From Cytobacillus oceanisediminis (GTDB taxonomy: Bacteria; Bacillota; Bacilli; Bacillales; Cytobacillaceae): DNA of 64,000 nucleotides. The position numbers and the translations under genes are program-made. The DNA lies in contig NZ_QGTW01000001.1 in NCBI RefSeq assembly GCF_003182355.1, forward strand, positions 1 through 64,000. The letters run 5' to 3'. Under the pieces are notes generated by a model. It searched no databases, was not told the DNA's origin, and saw only the letters and a list, made by a program, of their open reading frames with translations. Shown here one piece after another: positions 34,315 to 43,615 of the stretch. The stretch's first letter is position 1, and every line of letters begins with the position of its first letter.

Positions 34315-35967
34315 TTACTTTAATGTATTGGCTTTTTCAATTACTTCTTTTGCTTGTTCCCGCAAACGGAACTTTTGGATTTTACCTGAAGCTGTCATTG
34401 GATAAGCCTCGATAAATTCAATATAGCGCGGGATTTTATGCCGTGATATTTTACCTTTGCAATACTCACGCAGTTCTACGGCTGTTATTTCTTCGCCTTC
34501 TTTTAAGATAACCCAGGCGACTACTTCCTCCCCATAAACAGCGTCAGGAACACCTACCACCTGGACATCAAGAATGGCTGGATGTGTATAAAGGAACTCT
34601 TCTATTTCGCGGGGATAGATGTTTTCTCCGCCCCTGATGATCATATCTTTAAGCCTGCCTGTAATTTTACAATATCCGTTTTCATCCATCACGGCCAGGT
34701 CTCCTGTGTGCAGCCAGCCGTTGTCATCAATGGCTTCTTTGGTGGCATCTGGATTTTTGTAATAGCCTTTCATGACATGGTAACCCCTTGTACATAACTC
34801 ACCCTGTACACCGCGTGGAACCTCTTTATTCGTCCCCGGTTCCACGATTTTTACTTCTACATTAGGAAGGGCTCTGCCAACAGATTCGACCCTAAGCTCA
34901 ATTGGATCATCTGTTCGTGTCTGGGTAATGACTGGAGAAGATTCTGTCTGGCCATAAGCGATCGTTATTTCGCTGGCGCCCATCCTTTCGATAACCCCTT
35001 TCATAACCTCAATTGGACAATTGGAGCCAGCCATTATACCTGTGCGAAGACTGGATAAATCATATTTGCTGAATTCTGGATCATTAAGCTCTGCGATAAA
35101 CATAGTCGGAACGCCGTGCAAACCCGTACATTTTTCATCCTGTACAGTCTGAAGCACTGCTTGGGGGCTGAATTCCTGAACCGGAACAATGGTGGCGCCA
35201 ACGGATACACACGCCATAGTTCCAAGTACGCATCCGAAACAATGGAAGAAAGGAACTGGGATACATAAGCGGTCATCTTTAGTTAGACGCATGCAATTGG
35301 CGATATTGTAGCCATTGTTCACAATATTATTATGGGTTAGCATAACCCCTTTCGGAAAACCTGTAGTTCCCGATGTGTATTGCATATTAATCGCATCATC
35401 CGGATCCAGGCTCTCCATACGCTGATTAAGTTCTTCTTCCGAGACGGATTCACCCATTTTAATCATATCATCCCAGCTGTAAGTCCCAGGGAAGCGTTTC
35501 CGGCCCATAACTACGACATTCTTTAAGTAAGGCAGCCGTTTGCTCTCCAGCTGTCCCGGCTCTGAAGTTTTAAGTTCGGGAACAATACTATATAGCATCT
35601 CTATGTAAGAGGTGTCTCTGAAATTTTCCATTAAAACAATAGTAGTTGTATCAGATTGTTTTAGAAGATATTCAAGCTCAGCAGCTTGATAGTTTGTGTT
35701 AACTGTTACGAGCACAGCCCCCATTTTACCAGTTGCAAACTGGCATGTCAGCCATTCAGGCTTGTTTGTCGACCATGCAGCAATATGTTCCCCTTTTTCG
35801 AGGCCCAGCTTCATAAAACCTTTGGCTGCAAGCCGGCAATAATCATCAAACTCCTTGTAGGTCATTCGCAGCCCTCTGTCTGCATAGACTACAGCTTCAT
35901 GTTTGGGGTGAAGGTTGGCTTTCTCTTCGAGGAGCTTCCCTACTGTGAGATTTAACAATTCCGTCAT
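34315..35967 (-). CDS. yngI: acyl-CoA synthetase (AMP-forming), YngI-like
   Basis: This 550-residue enzyme of the ANL superfamily activates a fatty or short-chain acid with ATP and CoA. Motifs in order: YTSGTTGFPKGVMLTHNN (P-loop, about 190), PFFHCFGCVLG, AYGQTESSPV (A5), WLHTGDLAVMDENGY (A7), GRLKDMIIRGGENIYPREIE (A8) and TASGKIQKFRLRE with the catalytic Lys near the end. The N-terminus MTELLNLTVGKLLE and length agree with B. subtilis YngI. No beta-oxidation genes are adjacent, so the substrate is open. AAGGAGG precedes ATG 35967. Confidence 0.88.
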   Translation of the reverse strand: MTELLNLTVGKLLEEKANLHPKHEAVVYADRGLRMTYKEFDDYCRLAAKGFMKLGLEKGEHIAAWSTNKPEWLTCQFATGKMGAVLVTVNTNYQAAELEYLLKQSDTTTIVLMENFRDTSYIEMLYSIVPELKTSEPGQLESKRLPYLKNVVVMGRKRFPGTYSWDDMIKMGESVSEEELNQRMESLDPDDAINMQYTSGTTGFPKGVMLTHNNIVNNGYNIANCMRLTKDDRLCIPVPFFHCFGCVLGTMACVSVGATIVPVQEFSPQAVLQTVQDEKCTGLHGVPTMFIAELNDPEFSKYDLSSLRTGIMAGSNCPIEVMKGVIERMGASEITIAYGQTESSPVITQTRTDDPIELRVESVGRALPNVEVKIVEPGTNKEVPRGVQGELCTRGYHVMKGYYKNPDATKEAIDDNGWLHTGDLAVMDENGYCKITGRLKDMIIRGGENIYPREIEEFLYTHPAILDVQVVGVPDAVYGEEVVAWVILKEGEEITAVELREYCKGKISRHKIPRYIEFIEAYPMTASGKIQKFRLREQAKEVIEKANTLK

Positions 35968-36324
35968 CCAGAAATCCTCCTTAGATTATGATCTGTTCAT
36001 TATGCAGAAATTCTTCCAAGATGCTAAAATGAAACGCTTACATTTTATGTTATCATATATTGCTGAATATTCAATATTTTCGTATATCAATAATCTTATA
36101 AGTTGGAAAGTCTGCGCTGACAGTATTGAGCATAAAAGTATCGAGAAATACTTTTATGGGAGATTGTTTATATAAAGGTGTAGGAGCAGATGCCAGCCTA
36201 TTCCGAGGGAGGCGGGACATGATAAGACCAAGCAGAACGTTGGAATTTGGGTGATGGTTAGAACTTTTTAAACGGACCAGGGTCGGTTCCGCGCGGTTCC
36301 AGTGAAAAGGTGTGCAGGAAAAAT
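35968..36324. other. intergenic stretch with cre-like and T-box-like words
   Basis: This gap holds the yngI promoter region. ATGAAACGCTTACAT (36029-36043) resembles a CcpA site but is one base short of the consensus. Around 36180-36320 the base composition turns GC-richer and includes AGGGTCGGTTCCGCG (near 36282), which resembles the T-box core AGGGTGGTACCGCG with one insertion and one change. No plus-strand gene follows, so a working T-box is unlikely. Nothing else is recognised. Confidence 0.3.
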
Positions 36325-36356
36325 GAGACTGCTCCTAATCAGAAGCAGTCTCATAG
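36323..36356 (-). terminator. terminator of the yjbQ gene
   Basis: GAGACTGCT (36325-36333) and AGCAGTCTC (36344-36352) form a nine-pair stem followed on the minus strand by ATTTTTCC. Confidence 0.75.
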
Positions 36357-36366
36357 ATATCTATTA

Positions 36367-36765
36367 TTAATTTAATATTTTAACATTAAATGTCCGGGTC
36401 CTGGGGCCATCGAATTCGCAGAAGTAGATTCCCTGCCATGTTCCAAGAAGCAATTCGCCTTCTGTTATAATAACATGCTGGGAAGAGCCGACTGTGCTTG
36501 CTTTCATGTGGGCAGCAGTATTTCCTTCCATATGGAGGTCTTGTTTATGCTCCCAAGGAAAAAATTCATCAAAACGCCTGATCATGTCTGTCTTTACATC
36601 CGGATCGGCATTCTCATTTATGGTAATCCCGGCAGTTGTGTGGGGGCAATAAATGACAGCTGCCCCCTCCCTTATACCGGAGTCTGTTATGAATTTTTGT
36701 ACCTGGGCTGTTACTTCAATAAACTCATCCCGCTTTGACGTGTGAATTGTAAATTTCCTTAACAA
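36367..36765 (-). CDS. yjbQ: YjbQ/UPF0047 family protein (YugU-like)
   Basis: This 132-residue protein has the full family signature: [20 protein letters not shown], then [20 protein letters not shown] and [19 protein letters not shown]. Some members show weak thiamine-phosphate synthase activity, but the natural role is unsettled. TTG 36765 is chosen because AAGGGGG lies upstream and the protein then begins [15 protein letters not shown], as relatives do. It lies 13 bases downstream of the VOC-like gene and is probably co-transcribed with it. Confidence 0.88.
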   Translation of the reverse strand: MLRKFTIHTSKRDEFIEVTAQVQKFITDSGIREGAAVIYCPHTTAGITINENADPDVKTDMIRRFDEFFPWEHKQDLHMEGNTAAHMKASTVGSSQHVIITEGELLLGTWQGIYFCEFDGPRTRTFNVKILN

Positions 36766-36778
36766 CTGTATGTCCCCC

Positions 36779-37573
36779 TTACAAATAGCTTGATCCAAAA
36801 AGGTTTACTTCTTTTTTAAGTGAAGGTGCAAACTGAATAGCAAAAGGTTTTTCTCCGCGAGTTTTTAAAACTGCAGAAGCCTCACTTTCTTCGTTTAATG
36901 GCTGGCAAAAGAAAATCTCTGTAGAACCAGCCTGAATGGAAGTTCTTTTTTCACGCTGGTTGCTGGTTTTGTATGTATCCCTGATTTTAAATGGAAAAAG
37001 CTTGGTCCACTCTTTTGCGGATTTTTCACTGTCTTCAGCAGCAATGAATATAGCTTGAACGCTAGCATCCTCAAGCTTATCATCAAGCATGCCGAGCCGT
37101 TTCAATTCTTGGAATCTTATATCGTCTTCCATTCCCCAATCGATAAAAAACGGATAAATATGCTGTGGGTTATTTTTAATAAAAAGCATACTCCATGAAA
37201 TGGTGCTGCCATCTTCACGCTTTCGGCTCCCCTTGAAAATTGGATGGGTTTCACATCCTTTATTTTCAAGTTCTCTTTGCAGCTCACGCATGTTATTCGT
37301 CCGGAAGCAAATTTGCCCGACTCCTTCCCCATTCTGAAGGTCTTGAGTAAGCTGCGTGATTAGCGGGTTGTCTGTTTGGTCGGCAATTTCTTTTTTCTCT
37401 ACAGAGAGAAACTCCAGGTAAGCATGTCCGATATATAGGAGACTATTATAAGTTCCCCAGTTTTCATGGCTGCCGCCCATAGCAGCATGGTATCCCTGAT
37501 TTTTCCAGGCATTCACAGCTTTTGCTGGATGGCCTTTAATAAAATGGACGATATGATCAAGCTTTAATTCCAT
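36779..37573 (-). CDS. glyoxalase-like (VOC superfamily) protein
   Basis: The 264-residue protein begins [20 protein letters not shown], which fits the two-module glyoxalase-like domain group (PF13468 type). [13 protein letters not shown] and [10 protein letters not shown] carry other conserved positions. Function unknown. ATG 37573 follows AGGAGGAG; an earlier ATG at 37618 lacks a site. The downstream gene is yjbQ, close enough for one transcript. It shares no close likeness with the shorter VOC protein at 31.7 kb. Confidence 0.75.
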   Translation of the reverse strand: MELKLDHIVHFIKGHPAKAVNAWKNQGYHAAMGGSHENWGTYNSLLYIGHAYLEFLSVEKKEIADQTDNPLITQLTQDLQNGEGVGQICFRTNNMRELQRELENKGCETHPIFKGSRKREDGSTISWSMLFIKNNPQHIYPFFIDWGMEDDIRFQELKRLGMLDDKLEDASVQAIFIAAEDSEKSAKEWTKLFPFKIRDTYKTSNQREKRTSIQAGSTEIFFCQPLNEESEASAVLKTRGEKPFAIQFAPSLKKEVNLFGSSYL

Positions 37574-37787
37574 TAGCGACTCCTCCTTTTTAATTGCTCT
37601 GTTATATAAATCATACAAATGTTGCTAATGCTCGTCCATTAAGAGGCATCCATACTTCGAGTGTAAAATCTTTGTCATGAGAATGAAATAAATTTTTTTT
37701 AAATAATGGGTTCACAAATCTTAATAAAACCTTTACAATAAATTAAAAAAATAGAATATTCAATCCATTTATCAGGAGGTATGCAGA

Positions 37788-37919
37788 ATGAAAATTATGA
37801 GTAATGAACAGTTGGTCGTCTCGTATCGTGATGCATTGAAGACAGGATCTGAAAAGGAATGGATTAGGATATTAAAAACCGAGATTCAAAAACGGGGATT
37901 GAAGCCGTTTAAAGAGTAG
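37788..37919 (+). CDS. sda: sporulation checkpoint protein Sda
   Basis: A 43-residue frame starts at ATG 37788 with AGGAGG ten bases upstream. Its MSNEQLVVSYRDALKTG and KEWIRILKTEIQKRGL align with the two-helix hairpin of Sda, the inhibitor of the sporulation kinases KinA and KinB. In B. subtilis sda is controlled by DnaA. I saw no DnaA box in the 170 bases upstream here. A -35-like TTTACA and an AT-rich -10 lie near 37733-37756. A strong terminator follows. Confidence 0.82.
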   Translation: MKIMSNEQLVVSYRDALKTGSEKEWIRILKTEIQKRGLKPFKE

Positions 37920-37965
37920 CGGTTCTAGATTTTAACAGTTTGGCAAATACTTAATTTGAAATCTA

Positions 37966-37993
37966 GAAGCGGGAGGTATTCCCGCTTTTTTTA
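37966..37993. terminator. bidirectional terminator after sda
   Basis: AAGCGGG (37967-37973) and CCCGCTT (37981-37987) form a seven-pair stem with seven T. It also ends the small minus-strand gene that begins at 38119. Confidence 0.8.
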
Positions 37994-38119
37994 ATTCCTG
38001 CGAACTCTGTCTTTTAGCTTATTAGCATGTTTGATATTATTGTATTCTTCTTCGGTAAGTACACCAAGTTTCTTTAGTACCGCCGAATATTGCAGTATCT
38101 TCATTTGCCTTCTCCGCAT
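37991..38119 (-). CDS. small basic hypothetical protein (42 aa)
   Basis: A 42-codon frame starts at ATG 38119 with AGGTGA upstream and ends at the shared terminator. The sequence contains YSAVLKKLGVLTEEEYNNIK and HANKLKDRVRRN, a helical, SHOCT-like pattern (LxxLGVLTEEEY). Its convergent position against sda, with one shared terminator, makes a real gene likely. The function is unknown. Confidence 0.55.
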   Translation of the reverse strand: MRRRQMKILQYSAVLKKLGVLTEEEYNNIKHANKLKDRVRRN

Positions 38120-38200
38120 ATTATTCACCTGCTTTTTACTGATATAATATTCATAACAAGTACAATGTTTCCTTCAGGCAAAATTATTTTCCTTAATAAA

Positions 38201-38229
38201 AAACAGAGCGGATTAATTCCGCTCTGCTG
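38201..38229 (-). terminator. terminator of odhAB
   Basis: CAGAGCGGA (38204-38212) and TCCGCTCTG (38218-38226) pair perfectly around a five-base loop. On the minus strand TTTTTTATTAAGG follows. Confidence 0.8.
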
Positions 38230-38235
38230 GTTTTA

Positions 38236-39492
38236 TTAGGCTTCAAATAGAAGGCTTTCCGGATCTTCAATCAGTTCTTTAACCCGTTTAAGGAATGTAA
38301 CTGCTTCTTTTCCATCCACAATTCGGTGGTCGTAAGATAATGCAATATACATCATTGGACGATTTTCCATTTTTTCTGCATCAATAGCAACAGGGCGCAA
38401 TTGAATAGAGTGCATCCCAAGTATGCCGACCTGTGGGCCATTAAGGATTGGCGTTGACATCATTGAACCGAAGATACCGCCATTTGTAATGGTGAATGTC
38501 CCTCCTTGAAGGTCTGATAATGCCAGTTTATTGTCTCTCGCTTTAGTGGCAAGATCCATAATATCTTTTTCAATTTCTGCAAAGTTTTTGCGGTCAGCGT
38601 CGCGAACAACCGGTACTACAAGTCCTTCTTTGGCTGATACGGCAATACCAATATCATAGAACTTCTTAAGGACTATTTCATCCCCCTGAATTTCAGCATT
38701 CAGGAATGGATTTTTCTTAAGAGCAGCCACAACCGCTTTTGTGAAGAATGACATGAAGCCTAGCTTAACATCATTTTCTTCAAAGAATTTATCTTTGCGC
38801 TTTTTACGAAGGTTCATAACATTGGTCATGTCAACTTCATTGAATGTTGTCAGCATCGCAGCTGTTTGCTGTACTTCAACAAGACGGTTTGCAATGGTTT
38901 GGCGACGGCGTGACATTTTGATGCGTTCCACTTCTTTGCCGCCCGTTTCCTGGGCAGCCGGCTTGGCTGGTGCAGCTGGCTTCGATGGCTGTGCAGGCTG
39001 CTGTTTAGCCTGTTCAGGATTATAGGATTCAACATCCTGAGCCCTTACTCTTCCAAGCGGATCACTAGTTGGAACCTGGCTTAGATCGATCCCTTTTTCT
39101 CGTGCCAATTTACGTGCTGCCGGTGAAGCAATCGGACGCTGGCCGCCAGCTTTTTCTTCTGCAGTTGGCTGTGAAGGCTGTTCCTCTGCTTTAGGTAGTT
39201 CTTCTGTTTTATCTTCAGGCTTTTCCTCTGCCTTTTCAGGTGCAGGAGATGCTTGTCCGCTTTCATCGACGATGGCGATCGTTTCTCCTACATTAACGGT
39301 ATCTCCTTCTTGTGCTTTAACTTCCTTTAAGATACCGCTATGCTCAGAGATAATTTCCACGTTTACCTTATCTGTTTCCAATTCAACAACATAGTCACCT
39401 TTATTGACTGTGTCACCTGGCTGTTTAAGCCATTGTGCTACTGTACCTTCTGTAATTGATTCAGCCAATTCTGGAACTTTTATTTCTGCCAC
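38236..39492 (-). CDS. odhB: dihydrolipoyl succinyltransferase, E2 of 2-oxoglutarate dehydrogenase
   Basis: This 418-residue E2 subunit of the TCA-cycle complex has an N-terminal lipoyl domain with [11 protein letters not shown] (Lys43), an Ala/Pro/Glu-rich linker (about 80-125) and an E3/E1-binding domain around [18 protein letters not shown]. Another Pro/Ala linker follows, then the catalytic domain with [13 protein letters not shown] near the C-terminus. The start is GTG 39492 with AGGAGG upstream, one base after the odhA stop, so translation is coupled. The third subunit (E3) is shared with other complexes and encoded elsewhere. Confidence 0.95.
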   Translation of the reverse strand: MAEIKVPELAESITEGTVAQWLKQPGDTVNKGDYVVELETDKVNVEIISEHSGILKEVKAQEGDTVNVGETIAIVDESGQASPAPEKAEEKPEDKTEELPKAEEQPSQPTAEEKAGGQRPIASPAARKLAREKGIDLSQVPTSDPLGRVRAQDVESYNPEQAKQQPAQPSKPAAPAKPAAQETGGKEVERIKMSRRRQTIANRLVEVQQTAAMLTTFNEVDMTNVMNLRKKRKDKFFEENDVKLGFMSFFTKAVVAALKKNPFLNAEIQGDEIVLKKFYDIGIAVSAKEGLVVPVVRDADRKNFAEIEKDIMDLATKARDNKLALSDLQGGTFTITNGGIFGSMMSTPILNGPQVGILGMHSIQLRPVAIDAEKMENRPMMYIALSYDHRIVDGKEAVTFLKRVKELIEDPESLLFEA

Positions 39493-39493
39493 C

Positions 39494-42337
39494 TTAATTT
39501 CCTCCTTCTTGCTTGCGTGTTAATGCTTCATCTATAATACGAGCCTGTTCTTTCTTATGAACGGTTGGGTCACCTTCTGCAGGGCTTGATCTGCGTCTTC
39601 TGCCGATATACCTGACATCAATTCCGCTGCCGGCAATTTCTTTCAGCCTTGGTTCAGCGAAATTCCATGCTCCCATGTTCTTTGGCTCTTCCTGAATCCA
39701 GACCATCTCTTCCACGTTCGGATAGCGGCTTAGGATTTCTCTGATACGATCCATTGGGAAAGGATAGATTTCTTCTACGCGTAAAATATGGAACCAATCC
39801 TGATCCTCATAGTTCTTCAGGTTTTCCGCCAGATCAATGGCGATCTTCCCGGTTCCGAGTATGATCCGTTTTACCTTCTCAGGATTTTCACCCAATCCAG
39901 GCTGTTCAAAAACGGATTTAAATTCACCTTCGCTTAATTCCAGGCCGTTTGAAGCAACCAAAGGATTGCGTAATAGACTTTTAGGAGACATAATCACTAA
40001 TGGCCTAACTTCCTCTTTCCCTAAGATGGCAGCCTGCCTTCTTAAGATATGGAAATACTGCGCTGATGAAGTCAGGTTAGCGACTGTCCAGTTATTTTCA
40101 GCTGCAAGAATCAGGAATCTTTCAAGACGCGCACTTGAATGTTCAGGTCCCTGGCCTTCGTATCCATGAGGAAGAAGCATGACCAGACCAGATTTTTGTC
40201 CCCATTTCGCCCGTCCTGCTGCAATAAACTGATCAAACATTACTTGGGCAGCGTTGGCAAAATCACCATATTGTGCTTCCCATAACACAAGCGTTTCCGG
40301 CGCGAAAACATTATAGCCATATTCGAAGCCTACCACTGCTGCTTCTGATAACGGGCTATTATGAATAGCAAAAGAAGCTTTGGCAGAAGAAAGCTTGTGC
40401 AGCGGAGAATAGGATTTTCCAGTCGTATGATCATGAAGTACGACATTTCTCTGTGCAAACGTTCCTCTTTCGGAATCCTGGCCAGTTAGCCTGACAGGTG
40501 TTCCATCAGATAAAATAGTGGCGAATGCCAATGTTTCAGCAAGCCCCCAATCGATTTTACCATCACCTTCAAGCGCTTCCATTCTGCGTTTTAAAATTTT
40601 GCCGAGTTTGTCAAAGACTTTGAAATCCTCAGGCCATGTTAAAAGCTCTTCATTGATTTGCTTAAGTGTCTCAATCGGTACCGCAGTTTTTACTTTAGGA
40701 AGGCCTTTCTCCACTGTTTCAGGCGGATCGGATGGCTCTGCTTCCTTTTTCTCTCTCGGCACTTTTTCGTGGGCCGCCTTCATTTTTTCCACTACTTCGT
40801 TTTGAACGCCTTCAGCTTCTTCTTTCGATATAGTATTTTCTTTCAGAAGCTTTTCTGCATAGAGCGCTTTCACCGTCGGCCGCTCGCGAATGACGTTATA
40901 CATAAGCGGGTTGGTTGTCATCGGCTCGTCCATTTCGTTATGCCCGAATCTGCGATAGCCAATTAAATCAATCAGAATGTCCTTTTGGAATTTAGCACGA
41001 TACTCACATGCCAGCCTTGCAGCAGCTACTACAGCTTCCGGTTCATCTGCATTTACATGCAGAACTGGCATTTCATAGCCCTTTGCAAGGTCACTTGCAT
41101 ACCGTGTGGAACGTGAGTCACGAGATTCAGTTGTAAATCCAATCGTATTATTTGCAATAATATGGATGGATCCGCCTGTATTATATCCTGTTAGCTGTCC
41201 AAGATTAAGCGTTTCTGCCACGATTCCCTGGCCAGGAAATGCTGCATCACCATGAATCAGGATTGCCAAAGCAGATTTATGGTCAACTTTCGGATAACCG
41301 GACTGTGTTCTTTCATCCTGGGAAGCTCTTGTAAATCCTTCTACAACGGAACCCACAAATTCCAGATGGCTCGGGTTATTCGCCAATGTCAGTCTGGCTA
41401 TGGTCGTGTTTTCGTCTTTTATTTGCTTATCAAGTCCAAGATGGTATTTTACATCTCCTGTCCAGCCGTAGTTAATCCCAATGGATCCTTCGGAAGGAAC
41501 AAGCTCTTTATTAGGGGCATGCTGGAATTCAGCAAAAATCATTTCATACGGCTTTCCAAGCACATGGGCAAGAACGTTTAGCCTTCCGCGGTGAGCCATT
41601 CCGATATTAATGGTTTTTGCTCCATCTGATACGGATTCAGATACGATCTCATCCAATAAAGGCACCATCGTATCCAGGCCCTCTATAGAGAATCTTTTTT
41701 GGCCAACAAATGTTTTATGAAGAAATTTTTCAAATTCTTCCACTTCAGTCAGCCTTTTTAAGACTTTGACCTTCTCTTGCTTTTGCATGGTGAGTTTATG
41801 GCTGTTAGCTCCTATTTTGCGGCGGAGCCAATTTTTTTCGGTTTCATCGTAGATATGCTGAAATTCAAAGGCAATAGGCCCCATGTAGGCGCTTTTTAGA
41901 AACTCAATCGCTTCCAAGCCGTTTCTCAGTGGATATGTCGCATCCTTTGTGATTACACCTGCAGGAATTTCCTTTAAGTCACTTTCAGTTAACCCGTATT
42001 TGGATAGATCAAAAAGTTCATTCTCTGGATTGTGGTTTCCCAATGGATAAATATCTGCAGCTAAATGTCCATATGTGCGAATATTATCAGCAAGACGAAT
42101 CGCAGCAAGTGTCTTTTCAAGCTGCCCAGCCTTTAAGGATACTTCCGCTTGGCTTGAAGGAGTCGAAATTCCTTCATGTTGTACAGGAGACCCATTTTTT
42201 TCGAAGTACTCTTTCATTTCCGGATCTACTGAATCCGGATCCTCTAAATATCTCTCATATAATTCAATAACATAGCCAAGGTTAGGGCCATGAAATCCTT
42301 GTTCAAAAGGTCCCTCACCATTCGATGGCTTTTTCAT
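39494..42337 (-). CDS. odhA: 2-oxoglutarate dehydrogenase E1 component
   Basis: This 947-residue thiamine-diphosphate enzyme decarboxylates 2-oxoglutarate and hands the succinyl group to OdhB. Recognisable segments are [15 protein letters not shown] at the N-terminus, [37 protein letters not shown] (the GD of the cofactor motif), [26 protein letters not shown] and [20 protein letters not shown]. Length and order match Bacillus OdhA. It is the first gene of odhA-odhB, with GGAGG before ATG 42337. Confidence 0.96.
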   Translation of the reverse strand: MKKPSNGEGPFEQGFHGPNLGYVIELYERYLEDPDSVDPEMKEYFEKNGSPVQHEGISTPSSQAEVSLKAGQLEKTLAAIRLADNIRTYGHLAADIYPLGNHNPENELFDLSKYGLTESDLKEIPAGVITKDATYPLRNGLEAIEFLKSAYMGPIAFEFQHIYDETEKNWLRRKIGANSHKLTMQKQEKVKVLKRLTEVEEFEKFLHKTFVGQKRFSIEGLDTMVPLLDEIVSESVSDGAKTINIGMAHRGRLNVLAHVLGKPYEMIFAEFQHAPNKELVPSEGSIGINYGWTGDVKYHLGLDKQIKDENTTIARLTLANNPSHLEFVGSVVEGFTRASQDERTQSGYPKVDHKSALAILIHGDAAFPGQGIVAETLNLGQLTGYNTGGSIHIIANNTIGFTTESRDSRSTRYASDLAKGYEMPVLHVNADEPEAVVAAARLACEYRAKFQKDILIDLIGYRRFGHNEMDEPMTTNPLMYNVIRERPTVKALYAEKLLKENTISKEEAEGVQNEVVEKMKAAHEKVPREKKEAEPSDPPETVEKGLPKVKTAVPIETLKQINEELLTWPEDFKVFDKLGKILKRRMEALEGDGKIDWGLAETLAFATILSDGTPVRLTGQDSERGTFAQRNVVLHDHTTGKSYSPLHKLSSAKASFAIHNSPLSEAAVVGFEYGYNVFAPETLVLWEAQYGDFANAAQVMFDQFIAAGRAKWGQKSGLVMLLPHGYEGQGPEHSSARLERFLILAAENNWTVANLTSSAQYFHILRRQAAILGKEEVRPLVIMSPKSLLRNPLVASNGLELSEGEFKSVFEQPGLGENPEKVKRIILGTGKIAIDLAENLKNYEDQDWFHILRVEEIYPFPMDRIREILSRYPNVEEMVWIQEEPKNMGAWNFAEPRLKEIAGSGIDVRYIGRRRRSSPAEGDPTVHKKEQARIIDEALTRKQEGGN

Positions 42338-42654
42338 GGAAAATTACCTCCATAACTTGTTTTTAAATAAATAATTCAATACATTTTTGTCCTCTGAATT
42401 CAATTACCCTTTATAATAATGAATTAACGTTTTATTTTTACGAATAATATTATTTTTCAGAGGATAAAACGTTTCCACAGCTATTCTAACACGGAAAATC
42501 TTGTTGTACAAAGATTTAAACATGAATATAGTGGAAAACTATTAAAAAATTTTTTAGGTGAATTACTTATATTAATAAAATGATTTGTTAAACAAAATAC
42601 ATTTATTAATATGAAATAACTAGGCATTATTTATATGGGAAAACCACAAAAATA
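42338..42654. other. odhA upstream region
   Basis: This AT-rich gap must hold the odhA promoter. GTGGAAACGTTTTATC on the minus strand (near 42465-42480) resembles a CcpA site at its left half but misses the right CA. AACGTTTTATC and AACGTTAATTC recur as half-sites. I cannot support a specific operator. No small gene was found. Confidence 0.3.
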
Positions 42655-42681
42655 AAAAGCCGATTTTTTTATCGGCTTTAA
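42655..42681 (-). terminator. terminator of the small Cys/His protein gene
   Basis: AAAGCCGAT (42656-42664) and ATCGGCTTT (42671-42679) form a nine-pair stem that touches the stop codon. Confidence 0.7.
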
Positions 42682-42917
42682 AAAGTCTCTACTAAGTTAA
42701 TATAAATTTGTTTAACTGCATTAGGGTTCTTTCTGTTTTCTTTTAGAGAGGATTCAATTACTTCTCTTGTATCTACCGGAAAATCCACGTGGCCGCAAGT
42801 GGTGCATTTTTGAATCGCAGTACCTGAAACGTTAACCTCAATTCCGTCTTCGGTTTGGAAAACTGCTGGTCCTCCAAAATCTGCAAAGCGATGGTGACAG
42901 TGACTATGCTCTTGCAT
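42678..42917 (-). CDS. small Cys/His-rich hypothetical protein
   Basis: The 79-residue protein starts MQEHSHCHHRFADFGG. It has KCTTCGHVDFPVDTREV in the middle, so an N-terminal CHH cluster and a CxxCG knuckle could bind one zinc ion. The C-terminal half is helical and hydrophilic. I do not recognise the family. ATG 42917 follows GGAGGGG; the ATG at 42935 lies upstream of that site. The gene stands alone between odhA and sspH, with its own terminator. Confidence 0.65.
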   Translation of the reverse strand: MQEHSHCHHRFADFGGPAVFQTEDGIEVNVSGTAIQKCTTCGHVDFPVDTREVIESSLKENRKNPNAVKQIYINLVETF

Positions 42918-43081
42918 GATAACACCCCTCCACAAGAAAAGATATATGTTTTCTTTTATTATAAATCAAATATTCTGAACTTTAAAGTGGTACAGACTTA
43001 ACATTTTATGCCATAGTTTGACCCAAGTATAAATTCTTTTATTTAAGACAAATTACTATTATTTAATCCAGGAGGTATCAT

Positions 43082-43261
43082 ATGAATATTGGAAGAGCTA
43101 GAGAAATTTCTGAGTCTGCAGATATGGTAGGTGTTACCTATAACGGCAATCCTGTAATCATTCAGCATGTGGACGAGGGGACAAAGATGGCGCGCATTTA
43201 CACGAAATCAGATCCCGAAAATGAAATGGATGTACCGGTAAACAACTTGATTGAAGAGTAA
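43082..43261 (+). CDS. sspH: small acid-soluble spore protein H
   Basis: The 59-residue protein MNIGRARE...EISESADMVGVTYN... matches the SspH family: RAREISESADM at the front, VIIQHVDEGTKMARIY in the middle and EMDVPVNNLIEE at the end. SspH-type minor proteins are made in the forespore. AGGAGG lies just before ATG 43082. I tried to find a sigma-G promoter in the 150 bases upstream but saw no convincing one. A small terminator follows at about 43283-43316. Confidence 0.88.
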   Translation: MNIGRAREISESADMVGVTYNGNPVIIQHVDEGTKMARIYTKSDPENEMDVPVNNLIEE

Positions 43262-43281
43262 ATTCCAACCTACTTCTTCTT

Positions 43282-43318
43282 TAAAGACTTCCTTCCTCTG
43301 GATGGGAGTCTTTTCTTT
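43282..43318 (+). terminator. terminator of sspH
   Basis: AAAGACTTCC and GGGAGTCTTTTC pair with a mismatch over about 43282-43316. The T run is broken (TTTTCTTT). Confidence 0.55.
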
Positions 43319-43372
43319 GGGAATTTAAAAATTAACAAATTAAAATTTATTTCAAAATATTTTCAAAAAGTG

Positions 43373-43402
43373 TTGACTATTAACAGTTTACTGTAGTAAA
43401 GT
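43373..43402 (+). promoter_or_regulatory. promoter of the met operon
   Basis: TTGACT (43373-43378) and TAAAGT (43397-43402) are separated by 18 bases and lie about 25 bases before the riboswitch. Confidence 0.55.
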
Positions 43403-43426
43403 GTAGAGAAAATTCAATATTTGATT

Positions 43427-43592
43427 TCTTATCCAGAGAGGTCGAGGGTAAGGCCCGACGACGCCTCAGCAACCATCAATCTTAAGTTGATTGAAAAGGT
43501 GCTAATTCCTGCAAGTTTTAAAAAACTTGAAAGATAAGAAGAATGGCTAATCACATTAAAAAGTCTTCTTCTTATAGAAGGCTTTTTTTTAT
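43427..43592 (+). ncRNA. SAM-I riboswitch (S-box) with terminator
   Basis: The conserved core CTTATCCAGAGAGG, GGCCCGACGACGCCTCAGCA and CAACCATC is that of the S-box leader. The closing helix P1 is TTCTTATC (43427-43434) with GATAAGAA (43533-43540). Terminator arms AGTCTTCT and AGAAGGCT with eight T follow at 43562-43590. When SAM is bound, P1 forms and the terminator stops transcription; when it is scarce, the 3' part of P1 can pair with the terminator arm. It controls metI-metC-yitJ-metH. Confidence 0.95.
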
Positions 43593-43615
43593 TTTGTATA
43601 AGGGGTGTTTAAAAT

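Noticed and set aside
36029..36043. CcpA (cre) site upstream of the acyl-CoA synthetase
   Set aside because: The word is one base shorter than the cre consensus, which breaks its symmetry.
42465..42480. CcpA (cre) site upstream of odhA
   Set aside because: Only the left half fits; the right half misses the conserved CA.
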